Positions 1 to 9,055 of a stretch of 64,000 bases of DNA are shown here, one piece after another (position 1 is the first letter of the stretch; each line of letters opens with the position of its first letter). Origin of the DNA: Roseiarcus sp963709655 (GTDB taxonomy: Bacteria; Pseudomonadota; Alphaproteobacteria; Rhizobiales; Beijerinckiaceae); NCBI GenBank assembly GCA_963709655.1, contig CAVPXF010000056.1, forward strand, positions 124,001 to 188,000. The letters run 5' to 3'. Below the pieces are notes generated by a model. It searched no databases. It was not told the origin of the DNA and saw nothing but the letters and a program-made list of their open reading frames with translations. The position numbers and the translations under genes are program-made.

Positions 1-2164
1 TGCCGAGGCTTTTCAGCATGCGCTGCATCTGAGCGAGGCGGTCGGCCAGGTCCTGCTGGCGGTCGCCGAGCTTCTGCCCATCGGGGTCCGCGCCCTTGTC
101 GTCGCCGGGGTCTTGGGCGTTGTCGCCCGCGTTGGCCTGCGGCTCGGCGCCGTCGCCGGACTGCGCCTGCGATCCGTCGTCCGGCGCAGCGCCGTTCATG
201 TCGCGCCACCGCTTTTGATCGCGCTGGTCGCTGCGGAAGGTGTCGTCGCGCAGCGCCTGCTGGTCGCGCATCAGCTTGCCGAGCTCGTCCATCTGCTTGC
301 GCAGCTCCCGCTCGGCCGGGCTTTCCTCCTGGTTCTGGGCGCTCTGCATGTTCTCGAACATGTTCTGCATCTGGTCGAGCATCGCCTCGGCCTGCTCGCG
401 CGTGCCGTTGCGAGCGGTCTGCTCGAGCTGGTCCATCAGCTTGTCGAGGCTCTGGACCTCCTGGTTCAACTCCTGCGGCGTCTGGTCGCCGTTCTTCTCC
501 GCCTTCATCGCCATTTCCGCGGCGAAGCGTTGCGCCGCCTCGCGCAAGTTCTGCATCAGCTTGCGGATCTCGTCGTCGCTCGCGCCGCGCTTGAGCGCCT
601 CGCGCAGGGCCTGCTCGGCGGCGCGGAGATCGCGCTGCGCTTGGGTCGAGTCGCCGTCCTCGATCTTCAGCGCCATCGTCCACAGAAGCTGGGCGACGTC
701 GAGCAGGCCCGCGTCGGTGCGCGCGTCGTCGAGCGAGGACTTCGCCTGCTTCAGGCCGAGATAGACGCCGGCGGGGATGTCGAACAGTTCCGGGGCGACG
801 GCGAGGCCGGTCAGCGCCGCCTCGACGCGTTTGGGGGCATGGTCCGGATCGAGGATGAGATCGCGGCGCTCCTCGACCAGCGCCCGGGCCAGCGGATTGT
901 GGAAGGGCCGCTGCGGCAGGGTCACTTCGATCGGCTGGCTCCTGCCCGTCTTGCCCGAGACGCTGGTCGCGCTCAGCGTCATCGTCACCTTGGCGCCGGC
1001 CCACGGGTGCTCGGAAAGATCGACCGTCGCGTCCGCCTCGCCGGTTCCGGTGGCGGTGGCGGCGGTCTCGAGGCCGGCCTCGGGCGGTTGGGCGAGGCTC
1101 CGTGGCGCCTTCCCCGACGAATCGGGCGGCAAGGCGAATTCGGCGCGCGCGCTCGTGATCCCGTAGCGGTCCTCGATCCGGTAGGCGAGCGTCAGCGATC
1201 CGCTGAGGTTGCTGACGGGGTCCTTGACCAGCGCGATCGCGGGAACGCCGGCCGGGATCACCGAGAAGGCGACGTCGGCCGCCTTGGCGCCCTGGCGCCG
1301 GATGGTCGCCCGGCCGTCGCCGTGGATCGTCCAGCGCCGTTCGATGGGCGCGCCCACGGCCGGCTTCGCCTTGTCCTCGATCGGCGCGATCGCGCCCTCG
1401 ACCTTGGTCTCGACCACCCCCGGCTCGCCGCGCACCACGAGCACGGAATCCTCATACGCCGTCATGGTCCTCGGCGCGCCCGAGGCGACGTCGATCACCA
1501 CCGGGGGACGGCCGGCGTACGGGGGCGGATCGATCCAGGCGTCGATCCGGCTCCCGGCCGCGGCGAGCGTTGCGTCTCCGCCGCGCCAGTCGAAGGCGGC
1601 GGCGAGGCGCCCGTAAAGCTCCGGTCCGGCCGCGACCGCCGCGGCGAACGCCATCATCGCCACGCCGAAGCGCAGGGCGTAGGGGTCGCGCTCGGCCATG
1701 CGCGGCGCAGGCGGTGCGACGCGCAGGGCCTCGACCGACCGCGCCAGCCGCGCCTGATGCGCCGCCCACAGGGCCCGCGCCATCGGATCGTCGGCGTTGG
1801 CGAGCGTGTCGGCGAGCGAGGTCGCCGGCCGGTGCGCCGCGCCGGAATCCCGGTCGAGCCGCGCCGCGATGTCGCGCGCCCCCGGCCAGCGCAGTCTCAG
1901 GAGCGGCGCAAGCGCGGCCAGGAGCCCGAGCCCGAACAGGGCGACCCCGGCAATGCGCAAGCCGCGCGGGGCGAAAAGCCACGCGCCGAGCCAGGAGACG
2001 CCGAGGAACAGGATCGCCACGCCGATCGCAAACACGATCGGCGGCCAGACCCGCTCGATGACGAGCGCGCGGGCCGCCGCCCGCCAGAGGGCCGTCAGCC
2101 TGCCGCCGGGGCCGCCTCTGGCGGGCTCGTCGCTTTGGGTTTGGTTCGCCTTCGCCACGCTCAT
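1..2164 (-). CDS. DUF4175 / TIGR02302 family membrane protein (3' end beyond window)
   Basis: The frame opens at an ATG at 2164 and stays open to the window edge, so about 720 N-terminal residues are visible and the C-terminus is missing. Residues about 35-90 contain hydrophobic helices ('VIFLGVSWLGAWLF'-like and 'GVALFGLGLLAALAPL'), followed by 'ARLDRDSGAAHRPATSLA', typical of the TIGR02302 family. The visible distal part is rich in Gln, Asp and Arg with coiled-coil character, ending 'RLAQMQRMLKSLG'. Family members are long alphaproteobacterial membrane proteins of unknown function, usually just downstream of lysA, as here (27 bp after the lysA stop). The family assignment rests on this gene order plus the N-terminal pattern. 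Confidence 0.85.
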   Translation of the reverse strand, partial: MSVAKANQTQSDEPARGGPGGRLTALWRAAARALVIERVWPPIVFAIGVAILFLGVSWLGAWLFAPRGLRIAGVALFGLGLLAALAPLLRLRWPGARDIAARLDRDSGAAHRPATSLADTLANADDPMARALWAAHQARLARSVEALRVAPPAPRMAERDPYALRFGVAMMAFAAAVAAGPELYGRLAAAFDWRGGDATLAAAGSRIDAWIDPPPYAGRPPVVIDVASGAPRTMTAYEDSVLVVRGEPGVVETKVEGAIAPIEDKAKPAVGAPIERRWTIHGDGRATIRRQGAKAADVAFSVIPAGVPAIALVKDPVSNLSGSLTLAYRIEDRYGITSARAEFALPPDSSGKAPRSLAQPPEAGLETAATATGTGEADATVDLSEHPWAGAKVTMTLSATSVSGKTGRSQPIEVTLPQRPFHNPLARALVEERRDLILDPDHAPKRVEAALTGLAVAPELFDIPAGVYLGLKQAKSSLDDARTDAGLLDVAQLLWTMALKIEDGDSTQAQRDLRAAEQALREALKRGASDDEIRKLMQNLREAAQRFAAEMAMKAEKNGDQTPQELNQEVQSLDKLMDQLEQTARNGTREQAEAMLDQMQNMFENMQSAQNQEESPAERELRKQMDELGKLMRDQQALRDDTFRSDQRDQKRWRDMNGAAPDDGSQAQSGDGAEPQANAGDNAQDPGDDKGADPDGQKLGDRQQDLADRLAQMQRMLKSLG

Positions 2165-2191
2165 CCCGATCGTTTGCGGAACGCTAAACCC

Positions 2192-3463
2192 TCACTCCAA
2201 CCAAGGCGGAAGTTTGTCGAGGCCAATCATGTCTTCGTAACTCGGCCGCGGCCGGACGACCGCGAAGTCTCCGCCCCTGACCAGAACCTCGGGGACGAGC
2301 AGGCGCGAATTGTACGCGCCCGCCTGCACCGCGCCATAGGCGCCCGCGGTCATCACCGCGATCAGCTCCCCCGGGGCGACCTCCGCGATCTCGCGATCGA
2401 GGGCGAGATAGTCGCCGCTCTCGCACACCGGGCCGACCACGTCGGCGCGCATCATGCGGGCGGCGCGCGGCGGCGGCGCCTTGACGGGCAGGATGTCGTG
2501 ATAGGCCTCGTAGAGGGTCGGCCGGATCAGGTCGTTCATCGCCGCATCGACGATGACGAAGGTCTTGCGCTCGCCCGTCTTGACGAAGATCACCGAGGCG
2601 ACCAGCACGCCGGCGTTGCCGACGATCAGCCGCCCGGGCTCGAGGATCACTTGGCAGCCGAGCGCGCACGTGTGCCGGGCGACGATCTCGGCATAGGCGT
2701 CAGGGAAGGGCGGCGGGTCGTTGTCGACCCGGTAGGGGATGCCGAGGCCGCCGCCGACATCGACATGATCGATCGTATGGCCGTCGGCGCGCAGGGCCTG
2801 CACGAAGTCGGCGAGCAGGGCGAAGGCGTTGTCGAACGGCGCGAGGTCGGTGATCTGCGAACCGATATGCATGTCGACGCCCCGGACCGAGAGGCCGGGG
2901 AGGGCGCGAGCCCGGGCGAACACCTCGCGGGCGCGCGAGATCGGCACGCCGAACTTGTTCTCCGACTTGCCGGTCGAGATCTTGGCGTGGGTGCGGGCGT
3001 CGACATCCGGATTGACGCGGATGGCGATCGGAGCGACCGCGCCGCGCGCCGACGCGACCGCCGACAGCGCCTCGAGCTCGGGCTCCGATTCGACATTGAA
3101 GCAGAGGATGTTTTCGTCGAGCCCGAGGCTCATCTCGGCCCTGGTCTTGCCGACCCCGGAGAAGATGATCCTGTCGCCCGGCACGCCCGCGGCGCGGGCG
3201 CGGCGGAGCTCGCCCTCGCTGACCACGTCCATACCGGCCCCGAGGTCGGCGAGCGTCTTGACGACCGCCTGGTTCGAGTTCGCCTTCATCGCATAGGCGA
3301 CGAGGGCGCGCTGCCCGGCGAAGGCCTCACGGAACACCCGGTAGTGCCGCTCGATGGTGGCGCTCGAGTAGCAGTAGAACGGCGTGCCGACCGCCCTGGC
3401 GATCTCGGGCAGGGGGACGTCCTCGGCGGCGAGCACGCCGTCGCGATAGGCGAAGTGACGCAT
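2192..3463 (-). CDS. lysA: Diaminopimelate decarboxylase
   Basis: PLP-dependent decarboxylation of meso-diaminopimelate to lysine, the last step of lysine synthesis, in the cytoplasm. The 423-residue protein has the usual length. It shows the PLP lysine in 'LVAYAMKANSN' (K60), the 'HIGSQITDLAPF' segment, the Gly-rich phosphate loop 'DVGGGLGIPY', 'EPGRLIVGNAG' and the catalytic 'CESGDYLA' motif. The ATG at 3463 lies 8 bp after the lptM stop, so the two genes are probably cotranscribed. An upstream continuation of the same frame to 4216 lacks family similarity and is rejected as the start. The lptM-lysA-DUF4175 order is a conserved alphaproteobacterial block. Confidence 0.96.
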   Translation of the reverse strand: MRHFAYRDGVLAAEDVPLPEIARAVGTPFYCYSSATIERHYRVFREAFAGQRALVAYAMKANSNQAVVKTLADLGAGMDVVSEGELRRARAAGVPGDRIIFSGVGKTRAEMSLGLDENILCFNVESEPELEALSAVASARGAVAPIAIRVNPDVDARTHAKISTGKSENKFGVPISRAREVFARARALPGLSVRGVDMHIGSQITDLAPFDNAFALLADFVQALRADGHTIDHVDVGGGLGIPYRVDNDPPPFPDAYAEIVARHTCALGCQVILEPGRLIVGNAGVLVASVIFVKTGERKTFVIVDAAMNDLIRPTLYEAYHDILPVKAPPPRAARMMRADVVGPVCESGDYLALDREIAEVAPGELIAVMTAGAYGAVQAGAYNSRLLVPEVLVRGGDFAVVRPRPSYEDMIGLDKLPPWLE

Positions 3464-3471
3464 GCCGTCCC

Positions 3472-3723
3472 TTATTTCAGCAGGAAGTCGAGAAAGAAAG
3501 GCTGGTTGGGCGGCGTGATCGGCGGGATCTTCGGTTTCATCTGCGGGTTGAGCGTGTCGGCGCTGAGGTCGTTCGGCTTGGGCATCGCAGGCTTTGCCGG
3601 CGCGCTCGCGTCGGGCGGCGGCTCGAGGGGCCCATACCGGCCGCAGCCGGCGAGCGCCAGCGCGACAAGGAGCGCGAGCGCCGGCGCGCGGCGGGAAGCA
3701 AAAAAATGAGGCTGGACGACCAA
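3472..3723 (-). CDS. lptM: LptM-type small lipoprotein
   Basis: An 83-residue lipoprotein with a short basic N-terminus, a hydrophobic stretch and a lipobox 'LALAGC'. The mature N-terminus 'CGRYGPLEPPP' matches the LptM/YifL signature; the rest is Pro-rich. In the characterised family the lipoprotein sits in the outer membrane and helps mature the LptD LPS translocon. The start is TTG at 3723, supported by GGGGAG about 7 bp upstream. It is the first gene of the lptM-lysA-DUF4175 run. The role is transferred from the family; the lipobox and CGRYGPLEPP motif are seen directly. Confidence 0.85.
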   Translation of the reverse strand: MVVQPHFFASRRAPALALLVALALAGCGRYGPLEPPPDASAPAKPAMPKPNDLSADTLNPQMKPKIPPITPPNQPFFLDFLLK

Positions 3724-3970
3724 GACGCAACTCCCCGGGGACCGCGCCTATATACCGCAATGGCGCGGGGAGGCGAGCGCCGCCCGTCCCCGCCGCTCGT
3801 AACTGGAAAGGTTGAACGCCTCCTGCTCGTCCAGTCGGCGGATGGGCCGCGAAGCCCTCAGCCTCCGCCGCAGTCGATGTGAGCGCTTGTGGCTGACTGT
3901 TTGCGGATTCGCATGGGCGTCGACGGCGTGCTTTACTCGACGAATGCCAGCTCGAGGCGAGGAGGAGCGC

Positions 3971-4273
3971 TTGCCGACGCCGCGCGTGACGACCGGGCAA
4001 ATCAAGGCTGCGAGGGCGCTGCTTGGATGGTCGCAGAGCCGTCTGGCCGAGGCGTCCGGCGTGTCGACGCCGACGGTGAAGCGAATCGAATCCAAGGGCT
4101 CCGAACTCGGCGGCCGGGCGGATACGGCGGCGCGCGTCGTGGTCGCGCTGGAGAAGGCCGGCGCCGAGTTTATCGCCGAGGACGCCGGCGGCGGCGTCGG
4201 CGTGAGGCTGCGTCAAGGCCGCGAGGCCGGAACCATCCCGCTTGAAAACCTGAACGCGAGCAACGACGAATAG
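3971..4273 (+). CDS. XRE-family helix-turn-helix protein
   Basis: A small (about 100 residues) DNA-binding protein. Residues about 8-50 form a Cro/C1-type HTH: 'TTGQIKAARALLGWSQ' followed by 'LAEASGVSTPTVKRIES'. The C-terminal half is Gly/Ala-rich ('AEDAGGGVGVRLRQG') without a recognisable domain. The start chosen is TTG at 3971 because GAGGAGG lies about 6 bp upstream; an in-frame ATG at 3944 would add nine residues and cannot be excluded. It stands alone between lptM and a TetR gene; its target is unknown. Confidence 0.72.
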   Translation: MPTPRVTTGQIKAARALLGWSQSRLAEASGVSTPTVKRIESKGSELGGRADTAARVVVALEKAGAEFIAEDAGGGVGVRLRQGREAGTIPLENLNASNDE

Positions 4274-4419
4274 CGCTTATAGCTTCGGCCGGCTGGGGAT
4301 TGCGTAACCGGGTCTCGCAGGACTTGAGCCTCGGTCCAAGCCGCCAAAGATAGATAATGCAGTATACTTCGGCGTTTGCAATTGACATCGTAAACGCGGT
4401 GTGTTCCGGTTAGAACGAA

Positions 4420-4998
4420 ATGTTGTCGACCAAGGAACGTATCCTGATCGCCGCGACGGATCTGCTCGATGCAGGAGGGCCGTCCGCAGTGACGTTACGG
4501 GCTGTCGGAGAGGCCGCAGGCGTCTCGCAGTCGGCCCCCTATCGTCATTACGCCGACAAGCGCGCTCTTCTCGACGCGATGGTGCGGCGTATTATCGAAC
4601 AGTTGGCTCACTCGGTCGAGAGCGCCGGGAACGAAACGGGCTCTTCAATCGCCGCCCTCAACCTCGTCGTCAGTCGGTATTTCGAGTTTGCCCGGCGCTA
4701 TCCGGTTCGCTATCGGCTGTTGCTGGAGGAATGCCGCAGCGACAGCGCGGTGGCCGCGGAATCGCGCCAGGCGTTCGCGGCGTTCGCGGACCTTGTGCAT
4801 ATCGCGCAACGATCCGGCGATCTCAGGGATGGCGATCCCGAGAAGATCGTCGCGCTCATCTTCGGCGCCGTGCACGGCATGGCGGATCTCGAGCAGTTCG
4901 GCCTCATCAAGGTCGAATCCAATTCGGACGCCTCGCCCGATCTGCCGAAGCTCCTGGTCGAGATTCTGGCGCGCGGGACCGCCCCCGTCCTGGCATAG
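4420..4998 (+). CDS. TetR/AcrR-family transcriptional regulator
   Basis: A 192-residue repressor of usual TetR length. The N-terminal HTH is clear: 'TKERILIAATDLLDAGG' then 'VTLRAVGEAAGVSQSAPYRH' and 'YADKRALLDAMV'. The C-terminal ligand-binding part resembles the WHG-type domain ('ARRYPVRYRLLLEE', 'IFGAVHGMADLEQFG'). The short inverted pair GTTC-N6-GAAC at about 4403-4416, immediately before the ATG, could be an autoregulatory operator. No efflux or enzyme gene is adjacent in a divergent arrangement, so the regulated target cannot be read from context. Confidence 0.85.
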   Translation: MLSTKERILIAATDLLDAGGPSAVTLRAVGEAAGVSQSAPYRHYADKRALLDAMVRRIIEQLAHSVESAGNETGSSIAALNLVVSRYFEFARRYPVRYRLLLEECRSDSAVAAESRQAFAAFADLVHIAQRSGDLRDGDPEKIVALIFGAVHGMADLEQFGLIKVESNSDASPDLPKLLVEILARGTAPVLA

Positions 4999-5201
4999 CC
5001 GTTCGGCGTTGCCGTCCGGACCCCGGTCGCCTCCGCCACGCGGCGTCGCTAGCGGTTGGGATTGCAAACGTCAGTGACCGGCGTCAAATTGCGCTTTTCG
5101 AAAACAAGGTAGAGCGCCAATCATAGCGACTGGCGTGGGCCCAAACGCGATCCGGAGCGGCGGGCAGTCCGTCGCCGGGCGCCGGATGAGCGGGAGGCGT
5201 G

Positions 5202-6581
5202 ATGAAATTCACCCACATTCCAACCTGGCCGGAGTGGCAGCGCGCCAGCGCGTCGTCGATGCAGATCCGGGCCATGAAGCCGAAGCTGGTCAAGATCGAC
5301 GATCTGGTGAAGAAGTACCATCAGGCGCTCGACATGTCGAAGCTGAACATCCTGATGGAGCTTCGCAAGGCGATCGAGGACTGGGCGGCCGACAAGATCG
5401 ACCGAAACGCCGACACGGGCCGGCTCGAGGCGATGCAGGCACTGCTCGATATCGTGGTGCGCAAGCTTTACGAGCTCGACGGCTGGGGCAAGCACCGCTA
5501 CATCAAGGCCGCCTGCTTCGGCTACGTGGTCAAGACGGGGGACTACAACCCGAACCTGAAACCGCTGGACGACCGGCAACGGCAAAAAGACGAGACCCTG
5601 GACGTCGGCGCGTCTTGTGCAGATCTCATCAAGGCGATCGCCGCCGCCGAGGCGACCTGGCGCCACCACGTCGCGACCAACGGCGTCGCGGCCGACGAGG
5701 ATCGCAAGACGCTCAAGATCTTCATGGCGCCGGAATTCTTTTTCCGCGGGCGCTACGGGGCGTACCGGGACATCGGCTGGACATCGAAGATCCTCGGCAT
5801 GATGCGGACGGAGACGAAAAAGCCGGCCTATGACGACTGGCTTTTCGTCCATGGCACCGTGATCGTCTCGACCGAGACGGCGGACGGCGGCAAGCAAATG
5901 CTGGAGAACTACGCCCTGGTGCAGCGGGGCGGGGCAAAGACCGGCGAGACCGACGATTTTGTCGTGGCGAAAGAGTTTCCCTCGCACGTCGATTTCCAGC
6001 ATCCGACGGTGTCGAACCAGGATTGGTTCAACCCGAAGCGTTCCGAGGCGGATATCGCCGGAAGCACAGTCAAGAACGTCATGCCGGTCGGCGGTCGCAA
6101 GGATCCGATCTTCAATTCGCTCGGGGCCAAGCAGAAGTCCGTCTCGGAGCTGGTGGGCGGCGTGATCTTCACGATGGACAGCATCACCTTCGGGTTGGAG
6201 GTCTGCCGCGACCATTTCCTCCGCCGCCTCGCCCACAGCCAGGAAAAGGGGAAGGTGCTGATCCAGCTCGTGCCTTCGGCCGGCATGTCGATCAACGACG
6301 ACGCCATCGCCTGTGTCGCCGAGGGCGTCGTGTTCAATGTCGACGGGGTCACGCCGCATGCGATGATCAAGGTGAATTCGGCGACCGCCGTGCAGCCCGT
6401 CTCCGAATGGACCTCGGCCTCCGGGCTGGGCCAGGTCGAGATGTTCACCCCCGTCAGGATCGCCTGGCCCGGCCTCGCGCGCGCCGACGTCGCCCGGCGG
6501 CTCAACATGATGCAGACGGTGCTCAGCGGAACCGCTCCGATCCCACCGCCCAAACCTCCGAATCTCGGCGGGCGCCGGTGA
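5202..6581 (+). CDS. Nitrilase-superfamily-like protein with long N-terminal extension
   Basis: A 459-residue protein. A complete candidate Glu-Lys-Cys triad of the carbon-nitrogen hydrolase fold is visible: E178 in 'IFMAPEFFF', K257 in 'FVVAKEFPSHVDF' and C335 in 'FGLEVCRDH'. Residues about 1-170 are not part of a normal nitrilase (usually about 260-340 residues in all) and I do not recognise them; they contain a mostly helical, charged region (30-95) and 'GWGKHRYIKAACFGY'. The C-terminus is Pro-rich. Start ATG 5202 follows GGAGG by 4 bp. No signal peptide, no operon partner. Substrate unknown; the fold call rests on three motifs in the right order. Confidence 0.6.
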   Translation: MKFTHIPTWPEWQRASASSMQIRAMKPKLVKIDDLVKKYHQALDMSKLNILMELRKAIEDWAADKIDRNADTGRLEAMQALLDIVVRKLYELDGWGKHRYIKAACFGYVVKTGDYNPNLKPLDDRQRQKDETLDVGASCADLIKAIAAAEATWRHHVATNGVAADEDRKTLKIFMAPEFFFRGRYGAYRDIGWTSKILGMMRTETKKPAYDDWLFVHGTVIVSTETADGGKQMLENYALVQRGGAKTGETDDFVVAKEFPSHVDFQHPTVSNQDWFNPKRSEADIAGSTVKNVMPVGGRKDPIFNSLGAKQKSVSELVGGVIFTMDSITFGLEVCRDHFLRRLAHSQEKGKVLIQLVPSAGMSINDDAIACVAEGVVFNVDGVTPHAMIKVNSATAVQPVSEWTSASGLGQVEMFTPVRIAWPGLARADVARRLNMMQTVLSGTAPIPPPKPPNLGGRR

Positions 6582-6673
6582 GATCCGGGGCCGGCTGAGG
6601 CGCCCGAGACGCTCCGCGACGGCCAACAGGAAGCTGACCGCCGGCTCCCCGTCCTCTCTCCGGCTCCCGAGCG

Positions 6674-6699
6674 GGAACCGACGCCGCCTTGAGCGCGTT
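6674..6699 (+). promoter_or_regulatory. EcfG-type (general stress sigma factor) promoter upstream of ku
   Basis: GGAAC at 6674-6678 and CGTT at 6696-6699 are separated by exactly 17 nt, the alphaproteobacterial EcfG consensus (GGAAC-N16/17-CGTT). It lies about 125 bp before the ku start and points at it. The second ku gene in this window has the same kind of element, which strengthens the call. Confidence 0.6.
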
Positions 6700-6823
6700 G
6701 GACGCGGACGGCAGACCGCGTTATGAGCGGGGCGTTCGCCGACAAACGGAGTCGAAGCATGACGGGAACGAAACCGGGCGCGATCGCCGCAGCGGCCCGA
6801 TCCGCGCCGGGGCGCTGACCCCG

Positions 6824-7648
6824 ATGGCGCCGCGCGCTTTCTGGAAGGGCTATCTCAAGCTGTCGCTCGTCACCTGCCCCGTGGCGCTCGTTCCGGCCAC
6901 CAGCGAGGGCGAGAAGATCCGCTTTCACACGCTCAGCCGAAAGACCGGCAACCGCGTCGTTAGCCAGTTTTTCGACGAGGAGACCGGCCGCCCCGTCGAG
7001 GAGGCCGACGAAGCCAAGGGCTATCAGCGCGGCGAGAACGATTATCTCCTTCTCGAGGACGAGGAGCTCGAATCGGTCAGGCTGGAAAGCGCCCGCACCA
7101 TCGACATCGAAACCTTCGCCCCGGCCGACAGCATCGACTGGATCTGGTACGACACGCCATTCTACCTGATCCCGGACGACCCTGTCGGCGAAGAGGCGTT
7201 CTGCGTGATCCGCGACGCCATGCGCGCGTCGGCGATGGTCGGCGTTTCGCGGCTCGTCCTTTATCGTCGCGAACACGCCGTCGTTCTCAAACCGCGCGAC
7301 AAAGGGATCGAGTTGTGGACCTTGCGCTACGGCGACGAGGTCAGGGATCCCAGCGACATCTTCGCCGCTCTCGAGGATGGCGAACGCGACCCCGAGCTTC
7401 TTCGCCTCATCTCCGAGCTGATCCAGGAGCGAAAGAGGCCGTGGAGCGCGGAGATGGTCCGCGATCCCGTTCAGGAGCGGCTCAGCGACCTCATCAACGA
7501 AAAGAAACGGGGGTCGACGCGGCGACCGGCGGCCAAGGCCGAGCTCGAAGAGGCGCCCTCGAACGTAGTGAACATCATGGACGCCCTGCGCCGCAGCGTC
7601 GCGGCGGAATCCAAAACGAAAAAGCCACGCTCCCCGAAAGCGCGATGA
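6824..7648 (+). CDS. ku: Ku protein, non-homologous end joining (first copy, intact)
   Basis: A 274-residue bacterial Ku that binds DNA double-strand ends as a homodimer and recruits LigD. The N-terminus 'APRAFWKGYLKLSLVTCPVAL' and the core ('IRFHTLSRKTGNRV', 'KGYQRGENDYLLLEDEEL', 'FYLIPDDPVGEEAFCVIRDAM') are classical, and a basic C-terminal tail (KTKKPRSPKAR) ends the protein. The ATG at 6824 is chosen because Ku homologues begin at this Met-Ala-Pro-Arg; an in-frame extension to 6689 lacks similarity. The gene converges on ligD with 3 bp between stops. An EcfG-like promoter lies upstream. Confidence 0.93.
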   Translation: MAPRAFWKGYLKLSLVTCPVALVPATSEGEKIRFHTLSRKTGNRVVSQFFDEETGRPVEEADEAKGYQRGENDYLLLEDEELESVRLESARTIDIETFAPADSIDWIWYDTPFYLIPDDPVGEEAFCVIRDAMRASAMVGVSRLVLYRREHAVVLKPRDKGIELWTLRYGDEVRDPSDIFAALEDGERDPELLRLISELIQERKRPWSAEMVRDPVQERLSDLINEKKRGSTRRPAAKAELEEAPSNVVNIMDALRRSVAAESKTKKPRSPKAR

Positions 7649-7651
7649 CGC

Positions 7652-9055
7652 TCAGCGGGCGGCCTTCCGGCGGCGTCCCTTGCTGGCGGCGATCGGCGCG
7701 GCGGCCGCGCGAAAATCGGCCCAGGGGTCTCGGGCGAGCGACGCCAGACGGGCCGGCGCATTGGCGACCGTGAAGGACGCCGGGCCTATTCCCGGCCCCA
7801 GCTCATCCCATTCGATGGGCATCGAAACGGCCGCGCCAGGCCGCGCGCGGGTCGAATAGGCGGCGACCGCGGTCATGCCGCGTTGGTTGCGCAGGTAGTC
7901 GACCAGGATCTTGCCCTTCCGCTTTGCCTTGGCGATCGTCGCGACGTAGCGGGTCGGGCTGTCGGCGGCCATGGCGTCGGCGATCCGCTTGGTGAACGCC
8001 TTGACCTCAGGCCAGCCGGCCTCGGGCTTCAGCGGCGCCGCTACGTGCAGCCCCTTGCCGCCGGACGTCTTGACGAAGGCGGCGAGACCCTCGGCGACCA
8101 GCCGCTCGCGAACGTCCTTGGCCGCTTCGATCATGCTTTGCCCGGAGACGTCCTCGCCGGGGTCGAGGTCCATGACGATCGTGTCGGGGCGCTCCCAGTC
8201 GGCCAGGGTCGAGCCCCACGGGTGGATCTCGAGCGCGCCAGCCTGGATGAGCCCCATGAGGCCGTCGAAGTCGCGAATCGCTATCAGCGGCTTGTCCGGC
8301 TCGGCGGGGTCGGTTGCGAGGACGATGGCGTCGCTGAGGCCCTTCCAGGCGTGTTTCTGGAAAAACTGCTGGCCGCCGACGCCGTCGGGACAGCGCAGCA
8401 GCGCGAGCGGCCGCTCGACGACGAACGGCGCCATCCGGCTCCAGACCTCGGCGTAATAATCCGCGAGGCCCTGCTTGGTCACTCCGTCGTCCGGCCAGTA
8501 GAGACGGTCGGGATGGGTCAGCGCCGGGGCCGGCCTCTGACCGCCCGGCTCAGCCTCGGACCTCGGCTCTTCGCGCACGATCTCCTCCGCGGGCTTGTCC
8601 TCACGCAGCGCGCGAAACGAGGCGTGCCGCAGATAGCCGTCGGCCGTCCAGGCCCGGAAGTCGACCTCGGCCACGCGCTCGGGGCGGACGTAGCGCAATT
8701 GACGGCCCTGATCGGCGGTCAGACGGGTCGCAAACGGGCTCACGGGCTGACGCATCGCCTCGAGGCGCGCATGGAGGCTTTGGGCGACCGCGCCGCTGAA
8801 CCCGGTTCCGACCCGCCCGACATAGCGGAGCGCGCGCCCGTCGTACACGCCGAGCGCGAGCGAGCCGATCGCCTTGGCCGACGCGGTCGACACGGTGAAG
8901 CCGCCGACGACGAACTCCTGCCGCGCCGAACACTTGCATTTGAGCCAGCTGCGGCCGCGTCCGGCGCGATAGGGCGAATCGCGGTCTTTCGAAATGACGC
9001 CTTCAAGCCCGAGCCGGCAGGCGTGCCGCAGCACGAGTCTCGCCGCTTTCCTCAA
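7652..9055 (-). CDS. ligD: LigD C-terminal part: end of ligase domain plus polymerase domain (frameshifted from N-part)
   Basis: This frame continues DNA ligase D after a frameshift near 9036-9045. It starts in the ligase domain just before motif IV ('LEGVISK') and motif V ('WLKCKC'), passes the OB-fold, then the primase/polymerase domain: 'THPDRLYWPDDGVTKQ', 'FFQKHAWKG', the metal-binding 'VMDLDPGEDV' and 'KTSGGKGLHV'. Domain order PE-LIG-POL is the common proteobacterial one. In the present sequence the polymerase half could be made only by reinitiation or frameshifting. Whether the shift is real or an assembly error cannot be told here. The apparent start at 9055 is arbitrary. Confidence 0.85.
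   Translation of the reverse strand: MRKAARLVLRHACRLGLEGVISKDRDSPYRAGRGRSWLKCKCSARQEFVVGGFTVSTASAKAIGSLALGVYDGRALRYVGRVGTGFSGAVAQSLHARLEAMRQPVSPFATRLTADQGRQLRYVRPERVAEVDFRAWTADGYLRHASFRALREDKPAEEIVREEPRSEAEPGGQRPAPALTHPDRLYWPDDGVTKQGLADYYAEVWSRMAPFVVERPLALLRCPDGVGGQQFFQKHAWKGLSDAIVLATDPAEPDKPLIAIRDFDGLMGLIQAGALEIHPWGSTLADWERPDTIVMDLDPGEDVSGQSMIEAAKDVRERLVAEGLAAFVKTSGGKGLHVAAPLKPEAGWPEVKAFTKRIADAMAADSPTRYVATIAKAKRKGKILVDYLRNQRGMTAVAAYSTRARPGAAVSMPIEWDELGPGIGPASFTVANAPARLASLARDPWADFRAAAAPIAASKGRRRKAAR

Noticed and set aside
113..3709. A 1,198-codon open frame on the plus strand.
   Set aside because: It is antisense to the DUF4175 gene, lysA and lptM, all of which have clear family motifs. Long antisense frames are expected at this GC content.
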